Assembly: GCF_001640805.2 (NCBI RefSeq)
Contig: NC_066844.1
Span: 10,916,863 to 10,980,862, forward strand
DNA from: Lates calcarifer
Lineage: Eukaryota > Chordata > Actinopteri > Centropomidae
DNA: 64,000 nucleotides
Direction: 5' to 3'
Each line of letters starts with the position of its first letter. The stretch's first letter is position 1. Below the pieces are notes generated by a model. That model did not search any database, was not told where the DNA came from, and was given only the letters and a program-made list of their open reading frames with translations. The position numbers and the translations under genes are program-made. Shown one piece after another: positions 47,101 through 60,042 of this stretch.

Positions 47101-50100
47101 GTTTGTGATATAACAAGTAACTATATGAAAGACTAGAAGAACTAGTTAAGTCAGGGATTACTGAGCAGGTAATGACACCCAGATGAATCAGCATAGTTTA
47201 AGATACAGTGTAGATATAAAGCCAGATTTGTGCAAAGTATATGCAAGTATACATGATACTTTCACTGAGAAAGTTCTAGAATTTCTCTCCATTCATTTCC
47301 ATTCAAAAGAATTACCCTGTGTGCTCTTTGCCTGCGTGGATGCATGTACTTTTTAGTGGGTGTGGCAGTAGTTATGGGGTTTCATTCTGGGACCCAGTGT
47401 TGTTTTGGCCATGGGGTACACTGGTACAAATTCTAATGATGATCCAATGATTTTATTCATGCCCATAGTGAAGAATGGTAGGCACGAACATTGAAGATTC
47501 ACAAGTTTCCAGACAGTGACAGTTTGGAAGTGAATCTTTCTATTTCATTGTGTCTTACAGAACTATTAAATTTTCTCTTCTTTTAAGTATAATTTGTAAC
47601 CCTATTGAGAGTCTCAATGAAGGATTCATAATGCTTCTGTCCCACCAACACACACAGTATTTATCAAGGGTCTTCTGTAATGAATTGTTCAATATAACGC
47701 TTGATTCTAGAGATGCTGAATGTCTCTTAAGCATTTCCCTGGATTTGTTCAAAATCTATAGACAGTGCAGTACTGCGGTTGATGAGCAGAGACCATATCT
47801 GTTTTTCTTAACAAATCTGTTACACACATTTGAGCATTTCTTTCTGTGTAGTGTTATCTGTGCTGCTGAGAAACCACTTTGTTGAAACTCTTTTGTTTCA
47901 CATTGAAGTCTCTAATATACTTTTATGAGCTAAGGCACATTCTTAAGCACTTGTGTTTTCATGTTTAAAATGTATGGATGTTTAAATTGTGACACTAGTA
48001 CCATGTCATGTACTGTATTTTGCCATGACACAGCTCATCACATGTCTGGTTTATGACTGCAAAACAACAGCAACTCACTCTCATCTCAATTGATTGATTT
48101 ACCTTGAGCACAATGTAAGGTGTAAATGTGTGCAATTGTAGAAGCTAACTCACCTGTCCACAGAAGTCTGTCAGACACACCGCCACAGACTGCAGGGCAG
48201 CTTGTAGCCAGTAAGGGTGCTGTGGGGACATTAGCACAGCTAGGCGCCATGCCTGTGGCAAGATTTGCAGGCCCAGCAAAACTCCCAGGCTCAGCATCCA
48301 AATAAATGGGCGCCGTCGACCAAAACGACCTTGATGTGAATCACTAGCTGAACCAATTATTGGTATAAAGATCAAGCCCAGAACTGGACCCACTGCTGTC
48401 AGAAAGAGGAAAGTTTGTTAATTTTATTACATCAGCAAGAACTGATTAGCTTGTTAGTAAGTGAAACTGGTATATGCCTGTCATGTGAGACAATTCTTTT
48501 TCACTAAAATACATTTTTGTAGCACTACATGCCCATCCTCTACACCTATTTACCCTTTCTAAGATTATCAGGTTGGCACTGACAGAGTAAGATGAATTGG
48601 CCGGTTGTAAAACCTGTTCCATAAAATGTGTTTATCCTGTTACATATAGCTTAGCAACCTTAACTAAGCCCAGCAGCCCTGTTAAGCTTTGAATGTCCTC
48701 ACATTCTAAAGCAGTGTGCATGGTCCTTTTTACAGTCTCTCCAAAATCAGAAATAGAAATGCTCAAGTGTTAGGAATGGATTAAAAATTGGTTTTATGCT
48801 CTGATTTAGCCTGCTATCATGAGACAAAATAACACATAATTTGCCATGTTAGATTTAAGGTTGTATAAGAAAATTTTTCAGAACTGACACACTGACTGCC
48901 TTGGAGCTGCTGTAACATTGATCCTGGATGCAGGATTATATCAGAGTTTAGGGCTACATGCTGTGAACTGTGCACTGTGTTGGGTTTGAAGTTCACCCAA
49001 GATGACCTCAGCAAACCAATAACTAGTAAGTCCTCAAATGCTTTTCTCATATAAAAGTGAAACCTGTTTGGAAATACAAACATAAAGCATAAATCTAAAC
49101 ATGGCGCTGCTTGGGTCCATGTATCATTTGTTCACTAAATCTGGAAAATCAGAGCTGAGTGATCATTTAGTGTTTTTTTTTTTTTTTTTTTTGTTTATTG
49201 TTGACATCAGAGATGATAAATAACTGTGCATTTTCACACTCCCATACTGTCTCAAAATCAGTAATCAAATAAAAAAGGAAACAAAAGAACCAGTCCTGAC
49301 TGAATACTAAGTAAAATTTTAAGGTAATTTTAAGATATTTGGAAAAATTGTTAGCTAAAAAGTACTGTTACAAATGTCTGATGACAGACAGTTTATAGAC
49401 TGGTGTGTTATGTCCCAGCCACAGGTGCTATAGGTATGTTTTTACTTTCCACATAACCAGCATTAGCATTAACAGCTGTTTAAATTAACCAATCTTGCGT
49501 TATAAGACAAGAAGTTAGAATATCCCCTATGGACGGCTAGCTGGTTAGCATGCTAACTCAGTAGAAGATAGGAAGTGATAGAAAATCTTGGTGTTGCTCC
49601 CCACCACTGGAGACAGCTCTTGGTGAGTAAATAAATTAAGTTTGATGCTGAACTTACAACAATTCCTCTAAGCTGGTAGGTAAACAGCTGTTAATGCTAG
49701 TGTTGGCTATCTAGTGATAGAAAAAATAAATAAATATAGCACCTTTAAGCATGAAAGTTCAGAGTTATCTTATATGGTCTACAATTCAGATTTCCTCTGT
49801 AATTTAACAGGTAGTTTAAGAGGAGACAGTAACGTTCTTGTGTCTCTAATTTACTAGTGGCTATCTAGTGGCCATAAGTCATTAAAGCAGCTTCAGTAGT
49901 ATTTACTACCTGTAAGTTCATTATTGCATTAACAGTAAGAAATTTGAGTGAATGCAATGTCCAACAGAACTCCTGTGCTGGACATCCTCACTTTCATCAG
50001 TGCTGGAGGGAGATTATATAAATTACACAGAGGGTTTGTTTGGGGTTAATTGTGGGGAGGAAGTTGTTTTCAGCTGCATACAGTGCACATTTTTTGCACA

Positions 50101-51444
50101 TGATGAGGGAGTCACAAATGTAAATGTTAATTGGTTTTGTCATCGGATTACTTACTTTTAGATGAAAATAGGGCAATATTTTAGTTTTGTGACACCTTGA
50201 TACCTGATTTTCCAGATTGTACAGTATAAATTATGGAGTAAATGATAGTTAGCTAGTTCTGTACAGCTAATAAAATCTGCCAGCTACAGTTCAGCCTTCA
50301 AATTCAATGGTTGCAGACTGAAAAAAAGAGGCCTGCATTCATCTACTTCTAAGTGAAATCAAGGACCTATTGTTGCAAAGTTCACCTTGAGTTTTGAGTA
50401 GTAAATGCCAATTCTGGTGCACCATTCATCACAAGCGTAGCAGTTCTGTTGGATTATTATTATTTTTTGCATACTTAGGCAGTCATAGACTGATCTTTAA
50501 TTAAATGGTAAACAGACTGAACTGACTATTTATCCAAAGTGCTTTACAATGTGCCTCACAGTCATCCATGCACACACTTAACCATGGTGATGGAACTGTC
50601 ATGCAAGACACTGCCCAAACAATTAGGAGAAATTGGGGTACAGTGTTTTGCTTAATAGGCGGCCTGCTCCACATCCTGAGTCACAGTTGCCCTTTATTTA
50701 GAATTATAAAGTCTCCAGTTCAATGGGCGGCACGGTTGTGCAGTGGTTAGCACTGTCGCCTCACAGCAAGAAGGTTCGAGCCCCAGTTTGAACCTGGGAC
50801 TTTTCTGTGGTGGAGTTTGCATGTTCTCCCTGTGCCTGCATGGGTTCTCTCTGGGTTCTCCGGCTTCCTCCCACAGTCCAAAGACGCAGCTTAGGTCAAT
50901 TGGTGACTCTAAATTGCCCAGTAGGTGTGAATGTGAGTGTGATTGGTTGGTCTGTATGTGTTGGCCCTGCGATGGACTGGCAATCTGTACAGGGTGTACT
51001 CCACCTCTCGCCCAATGACAGCTGGGATAGGCTCCAGCGACCCACGACCCTTAACGGTATAGATAATGGATGGAAGTCTCCAGTTCAGCCACATGAACAC
51101 TGGGAAAACATGTAAACTCCAGACAGAGCACAATGGTAAGCACTGACCCACCATGCCATCCTGTGCTTTACTTTTCAGTACAAATGCAATTCTATGCTTC
51201 AGTATCTTGCAGCAGTGATTCTTGCTCATTAACATCATACTTTTCCACCCATGGTCACCCAGTGTGTATGGGTCACCCACTTACCGAGCACCATAGTCAT
51301 ATAGCGTTCTTCCATACCGGCCTGCAGCAGCAGTGGTGGGACATAGACAGTTCCTGCAGCTATGCACACCTCCAGCCCACATGACAAAGTGTTCACCAGT
51401 AAGAGCTTCCACACCAGGCCTTGCAATGGGTTTTCCACCTGCAT
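41114..51444 (-). CDS. slc45a3: SLC45A3 (prostein-like sugar transporter), with frameshift in exon 5
   Basis: Seven coding exons on - strand: 51285-51444, 48154-48395, 45765-45877, 43375-43847, 43013-43279, 42269-42523 and 41114-41257 (TGA 41114-41116). With one base discounted they give about 550 aa, against 553 in human. Diagnostic text includes NTLSCGLEVCIAAGTVYVPP (TM1), GRFGRRRPFIW (the SLC45 loop motif), DFCGQ|ACFTLLLALLSDLF, TDFMGEGLYQGVPSADPE, HYDEG|VRMASLGLFLQC and GLCFDIAILDSAYMLSQ. SLC45 proteins are 12-helix MFS proteins thought to co-transport sugar and protons across membranes. Exon 5 has one extra base near 43139: before it the frame reads VYISSVALLVFTT, and after it the expected TVMSVSDSVMIV..PYTLMCLYHSNKQ appears only in the next frame. 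The start is uncertain: MQVENP (51444) fits the family's short N-terminus, but in-frame ATGs also occur at 51510 and 51525. Confidence 0.92.
42609..42775. mobile_element. Dispersed repeat family A (partial copy)
   Basis: It contains gttagagttagatgacaaga, gcttagcataaagactggaa and aactagcctggctttctcca, the core of a very common teleost repeat. The same text recurs at 52400-52590 and, as inverted arms, in 60567-61325. It lies in an intron of slc45a3. Confidence 0.55.
44570..44765. mobile_element. Dispersed repeat family B, copy 3
   Basis: It shares tttatcagagttagatttgc, tgctgaaaacagctacc and ccctaaacagtaaaattg with the family B copy at 28875-29175. It lies in an slc45a3 intron. Confidence 0.4.
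46431..46749 (-). mobile_element. tRNA-derived SINE with 13-bp target-site duplication
   Basis: Body 46444-46736, in reverse orientation. It begins on - strand with a tRNA-like head and ends in tatagataatggatggat-type sequence. It is flanked by perfect copies of ATCTTGCAGATGT (46431-46443 and 46737-46749). It is the same family as the element at 50709 and lies in slc45a3 intron 2. Confidence 0.88.
50709..51087 (+). mobile_element. tRNA-derived SINE with 14-bp target-site duplication
   Basis: Body 50723-51073. It starts ggcggcacggttgtgcagtg with Pol III A-box-like TGGTTAGCACTG and B-box-like GGTTCGAGCCC. It continues with tgcatgttctccctgtgcct and cccacagtccaaagacgcag, and ends gatagGataatggatgg-like. 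It is flanked by perfect AAGTCTCCAGTTCA repeats (50709-50722 and 51074-51087). It lies in slc45a3 intron 1, opposite in orientation to the copy at 46431. Short open frames across it are not genes. Confidence 0.9.
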
Positions 51445-52399
51445 TTTGGTTTCTTCACTTGGTGTTTTACTTTGGTGGTTTACAGTCTTGGTTGGATATA
51501 TATTTGCCATATTTGCTGCGCACAATATATAGACCTAATATGAAATAAGTGGTATATGTCAACACAACTGTTAAATGAAATGGCTGTCCAGAGGAGTTTT
51601 GGACTGATTTTCAGTTTTGGACCATTTCCATGTCATGATGTGTGGTGTTGTGCAACAGATCATCATCTTCAGGGAATAACAAAGACAACGGTCTCTTTTT
51701 TCCTTATTATTGTCACCATTAGGTGTCATTCTCCTAGAATGAGCAACATATCCCATCTGAGGCCAGCTTGTGGACATCTTCTACCAGCGTGGTGACAGAG
51801 AATAGCGCTGTCTGGTCTGCTGTAAATGTACTGGCCCTAAGAGATACAAAAAAAAAAAAAAAATAATAATAATTCATGAAATTATTTCCAGCATTTTCAA
51901 AGAACGAGTTGGATGATGATTGCAATGTGCAAACAGTCAGCTTGAGAAGGATGTGGTTAATGCTGTATCAGAATAAGAACTCTGTAGGGTTTGTTGACAC
52001 TGAACAAGAGATCTGAACAGGACTACTCAGTTCTGAGAGACCAAGATCTGACAGCGAGCAAGAACTGTATAGTATCAGTATGTAACTAGATTCACAGATA
52101 TGAATTTATTTTTAAAATAATTATATTCTGTCTATCATCCAGTGGGCCACAGAATGTTATACTGTTGGTGTAGGAAGTAAAAATAGGAGTTTGTATTTTA
52201 TCTGTAAGCTAGTCTTTGAAGCAAATAAACACATCTCTTTTTGACTATGGCTGCTCATTCACTGGTGCTGGAGTGTAGTGTGTAGTTCTTTCATGGTTAC
52301 TGGTACAACTATATTTGTTGCTTCTTTGCTGGGCAGCATAAACTAGTTGGAGGAGGTGGAATTAGGTGACCTTTCCACTTGAAGGGCAGATTTCTTTTC

Positions 52400-52590
52400 T
52401 TAAAGGAAAAGTTCTACATTTTGGGAGATGTGCTCATTGGTTTTCTTGCACAGAGTTTGATATCCCTCTAATATCACTGCACTAAACGGACCACTGGCAG
52501 CCTGCTAACTTATCTTAGCGCAAAGACTGGATCAGGGGCAAACAGTTATCCTAGCCCTGTCCAAAAGTTAAAAGTGTTGCTATTGTATGA
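52400..52590. mobile_element. Dispersed repeat family A (partial copy)
   Basis: It reads aaaggaaaagttctacattt, ttgggagatgtgctcattgg, taacttatcttagcgcaaag and actggatcaggggcaaacag, a recognisable version of the teleost repeat also seen at 42609 and 60567. Confidence 0.55.
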
Positions 52591-54237
52591 GGGGTTTATG
52601 TACCAGATTATTTCTTAGGTTGAGCTGAGACTGTGTAGTATGATATCTCCTACTAAGTTTTTAGTCATATTGACCAATAGAATGAGAGGGTTCTATCATA
52701 AACATGGCATTAGGGTTATATTGCTGCCTGTTAGTTGGATATACACTTAACAGCAACAGTATGTTTACAATATTTTGACCCTCTGATGACAAGCACGGAG
52801 CATGAGCAATGATTGGTTGGGGTCAAACTTGTAGTGTTGCCAGTATCCCAAGCACAAAGTGACAAGAATTTATAGCGCTTGTGAAAAAATTGTGTAGTCT
52901 GATCCCAGCTTTTTGCAGCCAGTAACTTCCTACAGTCTGGTTGCCGGCAACATCCATTCACCACAGATCTAATATTAATGTCAGGTGTAAATAGGTCTAT
53001 AGTCACCTATAGACATTTGAGATGACTCACTGTGTTCTGTCATTTTATTCAATTCATTACACACCTTTAACAAAAGTTTGGCGATTCTCAGGATTTAATA
53101 ACACCTTTTAGGCTTGGATTTAAGGCGTGTATGGGCATGTGAATGGTCTGTCTACTAAGTCTTAACCACATGTTGCTGGTAAGGAACACAATTGAACTCA
53201 TAGTGTGATGGCTCTGAGTTCTTTAACATAAAACAATGTTTACTGTTGATAATCATGAGAATGATAGGTTCCATTAATATCTCCTGATCTCAGTTCTCTT
53301 ATTACATACAAACAATAGTAGGCCACACAGGCATTTTTAAAAATAAAAGCACACATACTGAACATTACTTTATCACAATACTTTTTCTTGCCACCATTTG
53401 TGTTGTTTAGTACAATCATTACAACAAGAACCGACCTGTCAAACACTCTCAGAGAAACTATTAAGCATTAGACAAGTAAATGTTAAGTTTGATTCACTTG
53501 CCTCGTAAAAGCCCTTTGGTTTCTCATCGTGGATCAAAAGTGGTTAGAAATGTCAGCAGCAGCTCATACAGTTTAAATACAACTTCCTCTGAAGTTCAGC
53601 AGCGCGTGGCAGTTGTGGGTGTGTGTCCATTCAAGGCTGTCTGTGTCAGGAACGATGGCGACACGACACGCACTCTTGCCTACAGGTGAGGAGATTGTGG
53701 CTTGGGGAACCGAGGCTGCGAAGTAAAGAACTGGTTTTACTATCATGCTTTCTGTGTAACCTGTGTTGTGACCTGCGTATTTCCTCCCTACATAGAGCTA
53801 ACAGTAGGGAATGTGCAGGTGACGTATGACCTGGAGATACAGACCAAACCTGTAAAGTGACATTGCAGTCCAAACACATGTCATTAGCATGGAGACATAA
53901 CAACTGTTCATTCAACAATTTCCCTCTATTAGCATAGTGTCCAAATTCGGAATACCTTAGTTCATAAGTTTGAAATGAAATTGTTCCCTAATTTAAATCA
54001 TGATGTGTAATTAGTCCTTGATTATGTCTAATCCTTCCTTTGCTTTACTTTTACGTATGTTCTTTTTTCTCTTTACATGATTCTAATCATGTTTCATTTT
54101 CTTTGTATTTTGCTAAATCATGTTTTTTTCTGGCATTCTTTGTTTTTATCTTGAATGGCTGGCTTTTTGACTCTTCCTGCCACATTTGTTTCTTCCTTTT
54201 CTTTTTCTGTCACTTTGCTATACGTTATTATATATTT

Positions 54238-54330
54238 GTGAGCGAGCTGAGAGTTAGCTTTTTTGTTCAAAACAGCGAGTGCTGGAAAAGAGGTTGATGA
54301 GACCAGTAAGACTGAACCTTTAAGTCCAAG
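54238..54330. mobile_element. Dispersed repeat family B, copy 4
   Basis: It includes gttagcttttttgttcaaaa and gaggttgatgagaccagtaa then gactgaacc, similar to family B elsewhere in the window. Confidence 0.35.
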
Positions 54331-57300
54331 TACAGTTCTGAGTCTGAGTATTTCCATTTCTTGATACTTAAGAAATCTACTTGAGTACATTTCAGAGGAA
54401 AATGTTGTTCTTTTTACTCCATCACATTTATTTAACAGCTGTGGTTATCTTCTCTTTTTTAAACACTTTGTACTCTTAAATATTGAGCCATTAAGCCTTT
54501 AATCTTGGACATCTAACATGATCTCATTTGAGTAATGGCATTCCTTATTTCACCAAAAAGCAGAGATTAAAAAAAAAAAGTCAAAATGTCAATTGTTGTT
54601 TATTCAGCATAACTTTTTTTCTTTTTCCCTCCTCCCTTAAACACCAGTGAAGTTAATTCCTTAACTGGATGTGAAAGTAGCTCCACTATAACAAGCTACA
54701 ACCGTAAAATACTGCTTACACTCTGATCCATCAAGATTAACAATTTTGATTATGCCATATATAATAAATATAAGAACTCAGCACTTTTACTTTTAATATT
54801 TATTATTGACTGATGGACTTTTCTTTTAAATTAAGTATTCTCTCATCAGTGTTCTGACACTTTTACTTAAGTAAAGTATCATAATACTTCCTCCATTAGT
54901 TGTATGCAGGGTCTTTAAAGACTTGGGAGGATAACTACAGCAGATCTCCAGAACTTCTTCATGATAGCCAAAAACTTCTACACTACAATGTATTGGTCAT
55001 AATGAGGATTGTCCTTTCTTCCTTAATTCATTTTAGTTTTGCTGTTTGCCATTCATTTCTAAATTGTCAGATACTATAAGTGGGTTTTGGGTTCTTAGGT
55101 TGGGTCTGGCTGGACTGTATAAATCCCATAATTCAACAAGTTGTTTTCTGAAGCCATCATGAGCCTTACAGTCACATTCTGCAAATGAAACCGGCTGTGG
55201 AGAGAAACCATTTTAACAAGGTGAGTCAGGCTATAAAATATAAGCTTTTGTATTTGAATTAGTGAATGGCAGGAAAGAAAGCAGCTTTCTAAACAGTATG
55301 GACTGTGATGGGACTGAACAGCAGATGGTTATGAATAAAATCATAATCACTCACTTTTTCAGAGCATGGGGATCACTTGTCTGTCTGGGGGTGACCTAAA
55401 ATGACATTGTGTGTGTATGTGTTAATGTGTATACTACTCTATGTGAAGTGTTAACAGGCCAGCAATAAAAAGTGCTGAGGAGCCTGGATAGACATGCACA
55501 TTGTGAAAAAGGGGAAGCTCAGAGGGCAGACACCTTCACACATAGACATACCACAAGTGGGTGAAAGCTGTCAGGATATTTCTGCCATACACAGAAGTTT
55601 CATGTCAGTGTCAAGGGTGAGTAATTTCTCAGTTTCAGGGACATATATTTTTGGCCATGTGACTGAGGCAAAACAAACTGTAAACGCAGCATTAACATTA
55701 TCTACTTCTAAAGTTGCTATGTGTTAGAAAGCAATTGCTTCATACGTCCAGCAGACACTAAGCAACATTAGCCTGCTCTCCAGCATGACCACAAATATCT
55801 GGCTGACTGTGTTCACCAGTGAGTCACTAATGTTGTCTATGTGCCATTTAGTGAGCTGAGGAGAAAAGTCAAGTCATAATTGTCTGAGAGGTCATCACGA
55901 CAAGCAACCTCTTTCACATTCCAAACAGTCGCTTGTTGTTAATATAAAAAATTGTTTTTTGTGCCGCTTTAATTTGACTACCCCTCTTAAAAATAGCTGT
56001 AACAAATTCAAAATTTTATTTCTATCATGCTCAATAAACACATGTAATTCAAATACACCAGTGGTTCCCTGCACAGCTTAACACTTTAATTTATCCTTTT
56101 TATCATAGACTGTTTAGACATTTAACTGTATTCTGTATTATGTATATAGTATTCACAAATGTTATGTCATCTGTTGTGTTAGTATTTCTTTTGTTTTCCA
56201 GTTGCTTTGCTGCAAAAATAATTTGCTGAAGAAGTAGACGTTCAAGACAAGAAAGTTGTTAGCCATGTCAGTTTAAAACTGAAAACAAAGGGCTTATTCG
56301 TTGATAATGAAGGAGAAATATGGTGTGTTGATATGTATGTATTTGTATTAGTATGTTGGAGAGTGTAAATGGTGCATATTTGCATGTGTGTATGTGCCTG
56401 TAACATCGATGGTCCTTAAAATAATATTGTTTGAAAGGGACAGGAGTTCCCTGTACAGGAACTTTGCACTCAGAACTAAAATTTACTCTATGTCTTACAA
56501 GTATTCTATGGCCTGTTATATGGAAGTCAAAAGGTCAGGTGTCACTGATGTGTAGTGGAGACATCTCAAGAATCCTGTCTCAAGATGCCACAATTCAGAC
56601 TGTTGAGGCATCATACTAGGTGTCTGAATTTTAGAATGTCATTTTACAGAGATTTTATCCCCCATTGCCTAACTGAGATCATGTTAGGAAAGGATCTCTT
56701 TGGAACAGTTACAATGACCAATAACCACTGTAATCTACACAATGTTGAGTTGTAAAAAAAAGGGGGAATCCTGTCCTTTAAGCAATGATCCCACATAATT
56801 TAAATTATTTCTTTACCTTTAAACCTGTTTTGTCATGTCATGTGTCTCTCCTTTAAAATTGTTGTAAAAAATTGAATTACTTTAATTTGGCATTTTCCTC
56901 CAGACTGTTATTTCGAAAACTTCTACTTTTCTTTCTCTCTTTCTCCTCTGCAACTGTTGACTGCTAATGAGAGGTGAACTGCTACAGACACAGACAGGGG
57001 TCCAGAATTAAATACAGGTTTTCATGCTGCCCCTCTGCCATAGAGTGATTATATGAAGAGCTGTTTTGTAAATTTTGGATATAAAATGTTTGTAACCCAT
57101 CAGTGCTGCCAGTGTTGGATTATTATTGTATTGTTACTGAAGTCATCAAAAAATTACTATGTCTGCAATTTATTCATCAAATCAGAAGACTGCATGTAAA
57201 ACACAGCTGTAGCACACACAGTGCCACTGAGTGGCAGACACTGAGTACTGCCAATCACAACACATCAATACCTGTGGCACATCATTCTCCCCCCAGTCGA

Positions 57301-58695
57301 CACCCGTACAGCACACAGAGCTCAACGTCACAAAACAAGTAGTTAAATCCGTATAAAAAGTAGGTTGCCTTTATTAGAAGCTGGGAAACCAAAACATTAT
57401 CAACATCGTCGTTGTTAATACTTTTTTTTGTAAGACCACAATATTGCCATTGCCATTACCAGCATCATCATCATCGCACTTTTTCGCACTTTTTCCACAA
57501 CATGCAAAAGATTCAAGAGTTCAGCGTTCCTTTCCCACACTAGTGACAAAAGCTTCTCCACTTGGTCTTCTGTAAGAATCACAACTTGGCTTACATTTTT
57601 ACATTGCCAGTACAACTGAAGGTAGATAGAAAAGAAACATCAAAAACAGTACAACAGAAGAAATCGTAGAATGGATGAGAAAGGAGAAATTCATAGCCTT
57701 ATGCCATGTGCCTCCTGTGGGATGAGAGAGAGGAACCTCATTCAAGCCCTCAGTGCTGTGAACTACAAGACAATATCTGACCCTACTGCAAACAGAGCTC
57801 TCAGAGCTTTACATTGGTATAAACAATTTTTTTTCCCTATTTATTTTCTTATTCATACCCAATCATCTTAAAATGACATTAAGGACTTGGTGCCAATTTA
57901 GGACCTGAATATAGAAAAACACTAACCTGCTAATGACAGTCGTAAAACAATCAAATGTGCTTCTGAACCAGGGACTAGGTTCGAGTGTGTCCTGTACACA
58001 CCCAGGACTGATTTCTGTTGCAGTCTTGGGACCAATCAGAATTTCTCCTGACCAATGCCTAATAAATGAGGTTGAATTCCCAAGATCATCATAGCAACTT
58101 TTCACTTTTTTTTTTTTTTTTTTTTGCTTTGACATCAAACACTACTTATCGCAAAAAAGGACAATCTCACAAGTGCTGCACCTGATCTCCAAGTCACTAG
58201 TTTTGAGATCGTTTATGGCTTTGGATGGTCTGCTGATCATACAAATTGTTGACTTGTTCTAAGCCTAATTTGCTGCTTGTAGCAAAGACCTAAAACATGA
58301 GGACACATTACATTCTCAGGCCTCCAGTGATGATATCAGAGCCACTACTGAAACTCAACTCAAAGAAAATTAAGGCATTAATAGACAAATGAATGCCAGA
58401 CATACACTGAGCTGCCCACCACCATTTCAATCTTTTCTGAGCCTCAGTACTGAAGAATTCTGGATTTAAAAATGTTTCAGCTTGTGAAGTACTAATGTGA
58501 GCAACAGAAAGCTCTACGAAACACATGGACATGGATACCAACAGTAACCATTAAGCTGATGCGACTGGGAGAGAGGGAAGGAGAAGAGAAAGAAAGGAGT
58601 AAAGACTGGAGTAAATAAGGGAGGGATGGTTGGTCCAACCATCAGGCAGAACAGATTGGATAGGGTCGACTGTTTTCTTTAAAATCAAGATACAT

Positions 58696-60042
58696 TTTAT
58701 TTCTTTTCTTAAAAAACAAACATTACAAAAAAAATCTGAATAGAGAATTAGAACAATGAACCAACAGGAGAAAAAACAACATTCATTTTTTTTAACCCTC
58801 AAAAAAAAAAAAGAAAAAAAGAAAAAAGAAAAAGAAACATCTCTTCTTGCATTTCTTAAAAATAAAATAAAACAAAAGAATTAGGGGTGCCTGGCACAAC
58901 AGCTTGAATGTTGAGAAGATGCTGTAGCCATGCAGGAAGGGGAGATTGGTGTGTTCTGAAAAGGGTTGGGGTTGCTTCACGTAGCATGGTGCATCATTAG
59001 AAAGCCCAACATATAACAACAGAAACCGTTTCACAAAGGCAGCCAATGGGCCAAGAAAAAAAGAAAAAGCCACACCCTCTTACAGGAAGTATCCCACAGG
59101 CATACAAATTTAAACAAGTACATAAAAACACACGTTGGCTTGAAATGTGTGATAGTGGCAGTCCGGCATGTAGCAAACACTCAGCGGTGACCCACCACTC
59201 TGTCTGTAACACACCTCAAACTGTTTGATCTAAGAAGCAGCAACTACAAGTGGAATACTTTTCAAAATAATGCGCTCTTCTCCACACTGCCACACAAAAG
59301 TTCAGGGCATGAATATATTCTGAAAGAGTAAAAATGAAATTAAAAATACTCTGCTATAACTAAAAGAACAGTTTTAAAGTTTTTTTTATTTTTTATAAAA
59401 CTAACGCTGCCCTGTTAAAACATGCTCTGGGTTTAAAAGCACAAGTACCAGAGAGAGGTGTCAAGGCTGCAGCGTTGCATGTGTTGACTTAACATCGCTT
59501 TCTAAATACAGCGCTTAAGTTACTGATACTGGGAAGCTCCGAACAATACCCCCAGTAATTGCAGATATCAGTGAAGTAAACAGGGGGAAAATAGTGTAAT
59601 CAGTCATGTCAGATCACGGGAGGAAAAAACACAAACACTAGTGAACCTGTCTGTTCACACTCAGGACGGATGCTCACTAGCACTGAGCTCTTAGAAAGGC
59701 AGAAACTTTTTACACTAATATGCACAAAGAAAATGATGAAGACAGGAGGGTGAGTGAGGCTGAATGTTGACAATAAAAACTCCTTATATATGCTGTATGA
59801 TCACATGAGCACAATGTCTTAGTTCAAGGGGGGCAGGGCAAACAAGAAAAAGCACACCAAGTCCAAACCATTGAGCCAGGCCACCAGGAGGAAAAAAACA
59901 ACAAAAAAGAAAAAGAAAAACAAAAAAAAGAAGGGAAAAAAAAAAACAACTCTAAACGCAGAGCAACAAAAGAAAACAAAAACATAGAGAAGAGACAGAG
60001 AGAGAGAGACATGGAGGATGGGCTTCAAATGGGTACCATCTT
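58696..60042 (-). other. nucks1: Probable nucks1 3'UTR
   Basis: About 1.35 kb after the nucks1 stop, with A-rich tracts (58800-58835 and 59888-59947, T-rich on the sense strand). A - strand AATAAA at 58696-58701 is a candidate poly(A) signal. A long 3'UTR is usual for NUCKS1. Confidence 0.4.

Larger units (their letters stand above)
51511..58690. other. Intergenic sequence between slc45a3 and nucks1
   Basis: About 7 kb. It should contain the slc45a3 5'UTR and promoter and, at the right, the end of the nucks1 3'UTR. It holds family A and B repeat copies (52400-52590, 54238-54330), poly(A)/(T) runs (51849-51863, 58106-58125) and a weak CpG patch near 53600-53730. No protein-coding gene could be recognised. 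Confidence 0.5.

Noticed and set aside
50743..51280. Open frames of 91 to 123 codons at 50.7-51.3 kb
   Set aside because: They are made of SINE sequence and flank. The real coding in this interval is slc45a3 exon 1 beginning at 51285.
58997..60028. Phe-rich - strand frames with poly-F
   Set aside because: They are translations of T-rich tracts in the nucks1 3'UTR.
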